DNA of 64,000 nt, taken from the NCBI GenBank assembly GCA_035380245.1, contig DAOSXA010000004.1, forward strand, positions 1 to 64,000, read 5' to 3'. Both the position numbers and the translations under genes were made by a program. A model generated the notes under the pieces. The model saw only the letters and a program-made list of their open reading frames with translations, made no database searches and was not told the DNA's origin. Positions 60,387-64,000 of this stretch are shown one piece after another. This DNA comes from Candidatus Zixiibacteriota bacterium. GTDB taxonomy: Bacteria > Zixibacteria > MSB-5A5 > GN15 > FEB-12. Position 1 is the stretch's first letter; every line of letters starts with the position of its first letter.

Positions 60387-62123
60387 ATGAATGTACTCGT
60401 CTATTTTCTTCTGGCTTTAATCGCTTATGCCCTCGCTTTCCGCTTCTACGGCAAATTCATAGCGAGATCTTTCGGCGAAAAAGACGACCGTCCGACACCG
60501 GCGGTCGAAATCAACGACGGCAAGGATTTTGTCCCAACACGACCATCGGTGCTGTTCGCCCATCATTATTCGACCATCGCCGGCGCAGGCCCGATTGTCG
60601 GACCAACCCTGGGTATTCTCTACGGTGTCGGTCCGGCCTGGTTGTGGGTAGTGCTGGGAGCGATATTTTTCGGCGCGGTGCATGACTTCTCGGCGCTGTT
60701 TTCGTCTATTCGCGAACGCGGTTCGAGCATGGCTGAAATCGCACGAAAATCACTGGGACCTTCGGGTTTTACTCTCTTCATTATCTTCACGATCATGTTG
60801 ATCGTTCTGGTTACAGCAGCGTTCCTGTCGTTGACGGCAGTTTCTTTGACTTCGCTCTACCCGCTCGACAGCCTCGGCCTGGATCAGTCGCAAACGATGC
60901 TGCGCACGATGGTCAAGGACGGCCAGACGTTCGGAATTATCGGCGGTATCGCCTCATCGTCGGTGATCGTCATCACGGCTCTCGCTCCCCTGCTGGGTTT
61001 TCTGGTTACAAAAAAGAACCTGCCCACGCCGGTGGCGTTTTTGTTCGCGGCCGCGATTTGTATCGTGTCGATCTGGGCCGGTTTCAGAATGCCGCTTTCG
61101 CTGGCCCCGGTGGTCTGGATGATCGTCATCTCGATTTACACCTTTTTCTCGTGTGAAGCTCCCGTGTGGCTGATTTTACAACCACGCGATTTCGTGAACG
61201 TCCAGATTCTCTACGCCGGTATGATAGCAATGATCCTGGGGGTAGTAATCGGCGGATTCAACGGATTGACCGTCAATGCGCCGGTGTCGAATATAGCAGT
61301 CGGTTCAGCCAAAATGGGACCGGTCTGGCCGTTCCTGTTTATCACCATCGCCTGTGGAGCGATTTCGGGATTTCATGCCCTGGTTTCCGGCGGGACTTCA
61401 TCGAAGCAACTGGCCAAAGAATCACAGGCTCTGACGGTCGGCTACGGCGGGATGCTTCTCGAAAGCCTCCTGGCGGTACTGGTACTGGTCGTTATTGGGT
61501 CATCGCTGGATTTTAGCGAATACATCGCGATTGCCTGGCCTGAGGGAGCAAGCGGCAATCCGATTTTGGCATTTGCGCTCTCGATGGGGCATCTGATGCA
61601 CAACACATTAGGCATTTCGATGGCGTTTGGATCGGTGATGGGGATTTTAATCGTCGAGGGTTTCCTGATAACGACGCTCGATTCGGCCGTGCGCCTCAAT
61701 CGCTACCTGTTCGAGGAGTTGTGGAACAACCTGTTTGACGAAACACCCTGGTTCATGAAGACGTTCTGGTTCAACTCCGGACTGGCGGTTGTGTTGATGT
61801 TTTCCATTGCCTACAGCGGCGGCTACAAAGCCATCTGGCCGGTGTTCGGATCAACCAACCAATTACTGGCGGCCATTACTTTGATCGCGGTATCGGTCTG
61901 GTTACATCGGGCCGGACGCAAGAGCTGGTTTACATTGATACCGGCGGTGGTGATGCTCGTAACGACCATCGCAGCCCTGATCTATAAGCTGTTTTATGAA
62001 TATATCCCGGACGGCAAATTTATTCTCATTGCGACTGATATTGTGTTGCTGGTGCTTTCGGTGGGAGTAATTCGACTGTCCTGGCGTCAGTACGGTAAGG
62101 CTGCGGTTAAGACGACTTCGTAG
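60387..62123 (+). CDS. cstA: Carbon starvation protein CstA-type peptide/pyruvate transporter
   Basis: Inner-membrane carrier of the CstA family, thought to take up peptides or pyruvate in starvation. 578 residues, the short subtype, with about 15 membrane segments. Family blocks: FRFYGKFIARSFGEKDDRPTPAVE, FAHHYSTIAGAGPIVGPTLG, GAVHDFSALFSSIRERGSSM, FHALVSGGTSSKQLA and FGSTNQLLAAITLI. ATG 60387, 6 nt after GGGG, gives MNVLVYFLLALIAY, the usual start; ATG 60375 is an alternative. Single gene. Confidence 0.95.
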   Translation: MNVLVYFLLALIAYALAFRFYGKFIARSFGEKDDRPTPAVEINDGKDFVPTRPSVLFAHHYSTIAGAGPIVGPTLGILYGVGPAWLWVVLGAIFFGAVHDFSALFSSIRERGSSMAEIARKSLGPSGFTLFIIFTIMLIVLVTAAFLSLTAVSLTSLYPLDSLGLDQSQTMLRTMVKDGQTFGIIGGIASSSVIVITALAPLLGFLVTKKNLPTPVAFLFAAAICIVSIWAGFRMPLSLAPVVWMIVISIYTFFSCEAPVWLILQPRDFVNVQILYAGMIAMILGVVIGGFNGLTVNAPVSNIAVGSAKMGPVWPFLFITIACGAISGFHALVSGGTSSKQLAKESQALTVGYGGMLLESLLAVLVLVVIGSSLDFSEYIAIAWPEGASGNPILAFALSMGHLMHNTLGISMAFGSVMGILIVEGFLITTLDSAVRLNRYLFEELWNNLFDETPWFMKTFWFNSGLAVVLMFSIAYSGGYKAIWPVFGSTNQLLAAITLIAVSVWLHRAGRKSWFTLIPAVVMLVTTIAALIYKLFYEYIPDGKFILIATDIVLLVLSVGVIRLSWRQYGKAAVKTTS

Positions 62124-62247
62124 ACATTTCTCGAGTCATCGCAAAACACTCTAATTTCTTGAGATCGATCTAAGGTACGACCGGTCTGCCTGCCGATAAT
62201 TGTAACAGAAGCAGCACTGTCCCCAACGCCCTGAGAGGAGTATGTCC

Positions 62248-63075
62248 ATGAACACCAATAAGATTCTCTGTTTAGCCTTTTGCGGTCTGGCGTTGCTGGC
62301 AATCTGGCCTGTCGGCTGTGGTGACGATGACGACAATCCCTCCTCCAGCACCAATCCGGCCGATACCGCCCGGCACGACACAACCTATCTGTCCAACCAT
62401 CTCAGCGCCGATGACTTCGCTTTGATTCCCGACACGGTTGTCCGCGAGGCTCGTTCGACCTGGCATGTCTTTTACGGCCACACCTCTCACGGCGGGCAGG
62501 TTATGACCGGTCTTGACCTGCTATATTCCGAGGATACTATTTTTCACCAGCCGTACATACAGGAGTACAGCGATGATCTCGGCTATGACAGCGATACTTC
62601 CTGGGTGCTGCCGACGCGGTCTTATTTGGACAGCCACAGCGAATGCAACATGGTTATGTGGTCCTGGTGCGGCGGAGCCTCGGAGAACAGCGAGAACGGA
62701 ATTAACGTCTATCTGAACGCGATGAACGCTCTTGAACTAGCTTATCCGAATGTAACGTTCGTCTATATGACCGGGCACCTCGACGGCACCGGCGTGGACG
62801 GCAATCTATATGCCCGCAACAATCAGATCCGCGCCTATTGCGAGGCGAACAACAAGATATTATTCGACTTCGCCGACATCGAGAGCTATGACCCGAACGG
62901 CACTTACTACCCCGATGAAACCGATGCCTGTAACTGGTGCTACGACTGGTGTGAGTCGTTCTCCTGCGAAACCTGCAGTTGTGCACATTCACATTGCTTC
63001 AACTGCTATCGCAAGGGGAAGGCTTTCTGGTGGCTGATGGCTCGCCTGACCGGTTGGGACGGCATGGCACCGTAG
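62248..63075 (+). CDS. Predicted lipoprotein with Cys/His-rich insertion
   Basis: 275 residues from ATG 62248, 7 nt after AGGAG (an ATG at 62242 is too close). A lipoprotein signal (ILCLAFCGLALLAIWPVGCG) is followed by an acidic linker DDDDNPSSS. The core has WHVFYGHTSHGGQVMTGLD, YLDSHSECNMVMWSWCGGAS, YPNVTFVYMTGHLDG and NKILFDFADIESYDPNGTYY, which suggests a secreted hydrolase-like alpha/beta fold (inference). Near the end are ten Cys and two His within 45 residues (CNWCYDWCESFSCETC, CAHSHCFNCY), likely disulfides or a metal site. Role unknown. Confidence 0.78.
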   Translation: MNTNKILCLAFCGLALLAIWPVGCGDDDDNPSSSTNPADTARHDTTYLSNHLSADDFALIPDTVVREARSTWHVFYGHTSHGGQVMTGLDLLYSEDTIFHQPYIQEYSDDLGYDSDTSWVLPTRSYLDSHSECNMVMWSWCGGASENSENGINVYLNAMNALELAYPNVTFVYMTGHLDGTGVDGNLYARNNQIRAYCEANNKILFDFADIESYDPNGTYYPDETDACNWCYDWCESFSCETCSCAHSHCFNCYRKGKAFWWLMARLTGWDGMAP

Positions 63076-63102
63076 GGAGAACGTTTAATTTTGATTATCT
63101 CA

Positions 63103-63131
63103 GGGCAGGTTCGAAGACGGACCTGCCCTTT
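63103..63131 (+). terminator. Terminator-like hairpin after the Cys-rich lipoprotein gene
   Basis: Stem GGGCAGGT / ACCTGCCC (63103-63110, 63121-63128) with a 10-nt loop TCGAAGACGG, then TTTGC. Weak U-tract. The same words occur at 30143 and 40126, so it may be a dispersed repeat reused as terminator. Confidence 0.5.
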
Positions 63132-63140
63132 GCTTGTCCG

Positions 63141-63167
63141 TGGGCGGCAGACGTCCTCGTCTGCCCC
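63141..63167 (+). repeat. Hairpin repeat of the GGCAGACGTCC type, copy 2
   Basis: TGGGCGGCAGACGTCCTCGT followed by CTGCCCC; GGCAGACG pairs with CGTCTGCC. Inverted relative to 60074-60100. Confidence 0.7.
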
Positions 63168-63182
63168 GTATCACGATTCCTT

Positions 63183-63207
63183 GGCACGTCTCGGAGAGAG
63201 ACGTGCC
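63183..63207 (+). repeat. Hairpin repeat of the GGCACGTCTC type, copy 2
   Basis: Stem GGCACGTCTC / GAGACGTGCC with loop GGAGA; partner of 60036-60058. Confidence 0.75.
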
Positions 63208-63241
63208 GTATGCTTGTGCGACACGTCAGTGGCGATTCGGA

Positions 63242-64000
63242 TCAGTGTAGTATGCTGATGTAAAAAACCCCGCCGGTGTCAAATGATGTTGTGGTAACGG
63301 CTGTCTGGTCCCTGCCGACTACAACGAGGTTGGTCTTCCCGAGGCCGCGTATCTGCAGTCCGCCGCCAACCTGAACCAGAGCACGATCCTGATCTATAAA
63401 TTCCAAGAAACGGAAGGCATGGGTGGGCCCACCGAAAAAAACGGTCACCCGGAACATCTCACCGGGCACGACGTGGTAGATACGGATGTTCTCTGTGGTC
63501 TCATGTGGCGGAACGAATGACGACCCACCCCATGAGTAGTTTCTTATGAGAAACGTAGCGGCCTTGGAGCTAGTTCCAGGCGAAGTATTTTCGTCCGTAC
63601 GGCGGGAGCGCAGAGTGATCTCAACCGGTTTGAGTGAATTGGCTCGTATCTTGTTTACAATAAACGCCACCGAATCATATCCCCGTCGCCAGACGTGCAG
63701 GATGAGTGAGTCTCCCATCAGCGAGCAGGGCAATCGGAAACGGCCTTCCTTGTCCGTTTTGACTCGGTTTCCGGTGTTCTGTAGAATTATTTTTGCTCCC
63801 GAAACTGGTTTATCTTTGGCTCCATCGTAAACTTGTCCAATAATGCCCGGTTCCGGAAAGGGAAGCCTTCTGATCCGCTTGTCATATTGATCACACCTGG
63901 CAGTGTCATGTCCCGTGCTCATCTTTACATCAAAGGCGAGTATACTGTCTTTTGCCAGATCGACGTTCTCCCAGACGACAGTATTGTAATGCGGTCTCGA
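63242..64000 (-). CDS. Carboxypeptidase-regulatory-like domain protein (partial, N-terminus beyond the window)
   Basis: The frame stays open from the stop at 63242 to the right edge, about 252 codons. The edge part reads YNTVVWENVDLAKDSILAF, then KRIRRLPFPEPGIIGQVYDG and KPVSGAKIILQNTGNRVKTD, KEGRFRLPCSLMGDSLILHV. The GxVxDxxxxxPVxGAxIxL ... TDxxGxFxL pattern is a carboxypeptidase-regulatory-like (TonB-plug-type Ig) domain. The rest (FLIRNYSWGGSSFVPPHETT ... TGGVFYISILH) is beta-rich. An internal ATG at 63922 lacks a signal peptide, so the true start is probably to the right. Likely exported; family role unknown. Confidence 0.7.
   Translation of the reverse strand, partial: SRPHYNTVVWENVDLAKDSILAFDVKMSTGHDTARCDQYDKRIRRLPFPEPGIIGQVYDGAKDKPVSGAKIILQNTGNRVKTDKEGRFRLPCSLMGDSLILHVWRRGYDSVAFIVNKIRANSLKPVEITLRSRRTDENTSPGTSSKAATFLIRNYSWGGSSFVPPHETTENIRIYHVVPGEMFRVTVFFGGPTHAFRFLEFIDQDRALVQVGGGLQIRGLGKTNLVVVGRDQTAVTTTSFDTGGVFYISILH

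Overview
The window reads as a chromosomal segment of a Gram-negative bacterium from the FCB side of the tree. A candidate-phylum lineage such as Zixibacteria fits best, but this is inference from gene content and not a database result. The support is: folP next to the diadenylate cyclase gene; a Bacteroidetes-type exported family often labelled 'asparagine synthetase B'; a secreted protein ending in a two-loop dockerin (DLVYLVDYMF / DLVYLVNYMF); a giant surface protein ending in a FlgD/T9SS-like Ig domain (YPNPFNPTT ... KMILMK); LptF/LptG; lipoproteins; and flavin-dependent ThyX. Starts at GTG and TTG are common. No rRNA, prophage or CRISPR is visible, and there is one tRNA.

Layout, left to right. 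1-7 kb: a partial Nim-like flavoprotein, then folP-cdaA, lepA, an exported family protein and ruvX-mltG. 7-10.4 kb (minus): a three-gene signalling locus made of a kinase-like protein, an AAA+ Fis-type regulator without the GAFTGA loop, and a GAF protein. 10.7-22 kb: proS, a secreted dockerin protein, tRNA-Leu, tig-clpP-clpX, lptF-lptG and a methyltransferase. 22-29.9 kb (minus): a sugar nucleotidyltransferase with metK-ahcY, a lipoprotein, and a tight four-gene operon of membrane proteins led by a DUF6754-type protein, the best candidate here for an undescribed system. 30-36 kb (minus): a 1444-residue multi-domain surface protein with a long structured leader, and an outer-membrane-like protein. 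36-44 kb: ispG, yraN, rnhB, an rsmD-like gene, and the ribosome-biogenesis operon ffh-rpsP-khpA-rimM-trmD-rplS (minus).

44.3-46 kb is a small mobile-element island. It holds a REP-associated tyrosine transposase (RAYT) flanked by REP-like hairpins in opposite orientations, a 179-bp tandem duplication and an outer pair of inverted repeats. A related REP copy and other dispersed hairpin repeats lie near 39.9-40.2, 60.0-60.3 and 63.1-63.2 kb.

46-64 kb: a PD40 exported protein, an RlmI-like methyltransferase, a histone-H1-like/SWIB fusion, a membrane metallophosphoesterase, trkA-trkH, an M32 carboxypeptidase, thyX, an AlkC-like HEAT-repeat protein, an M3 oligopeptidase, cstA, a Cys-rich lipoprotein, and a partial protein that runs off the right edge.

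Most of the window is housekeeping: folate/dTMP, SAM recycling, protein targeting and folding, ribosome maturation, envelope assembly and K+ uptake. The accessory content is the surface proteins, the unknown membrane operon, the atypical regulator pair and the RAYT/REP system. All calls come from reading the sequence. Family names are from recognition of motifs, and no search was run.
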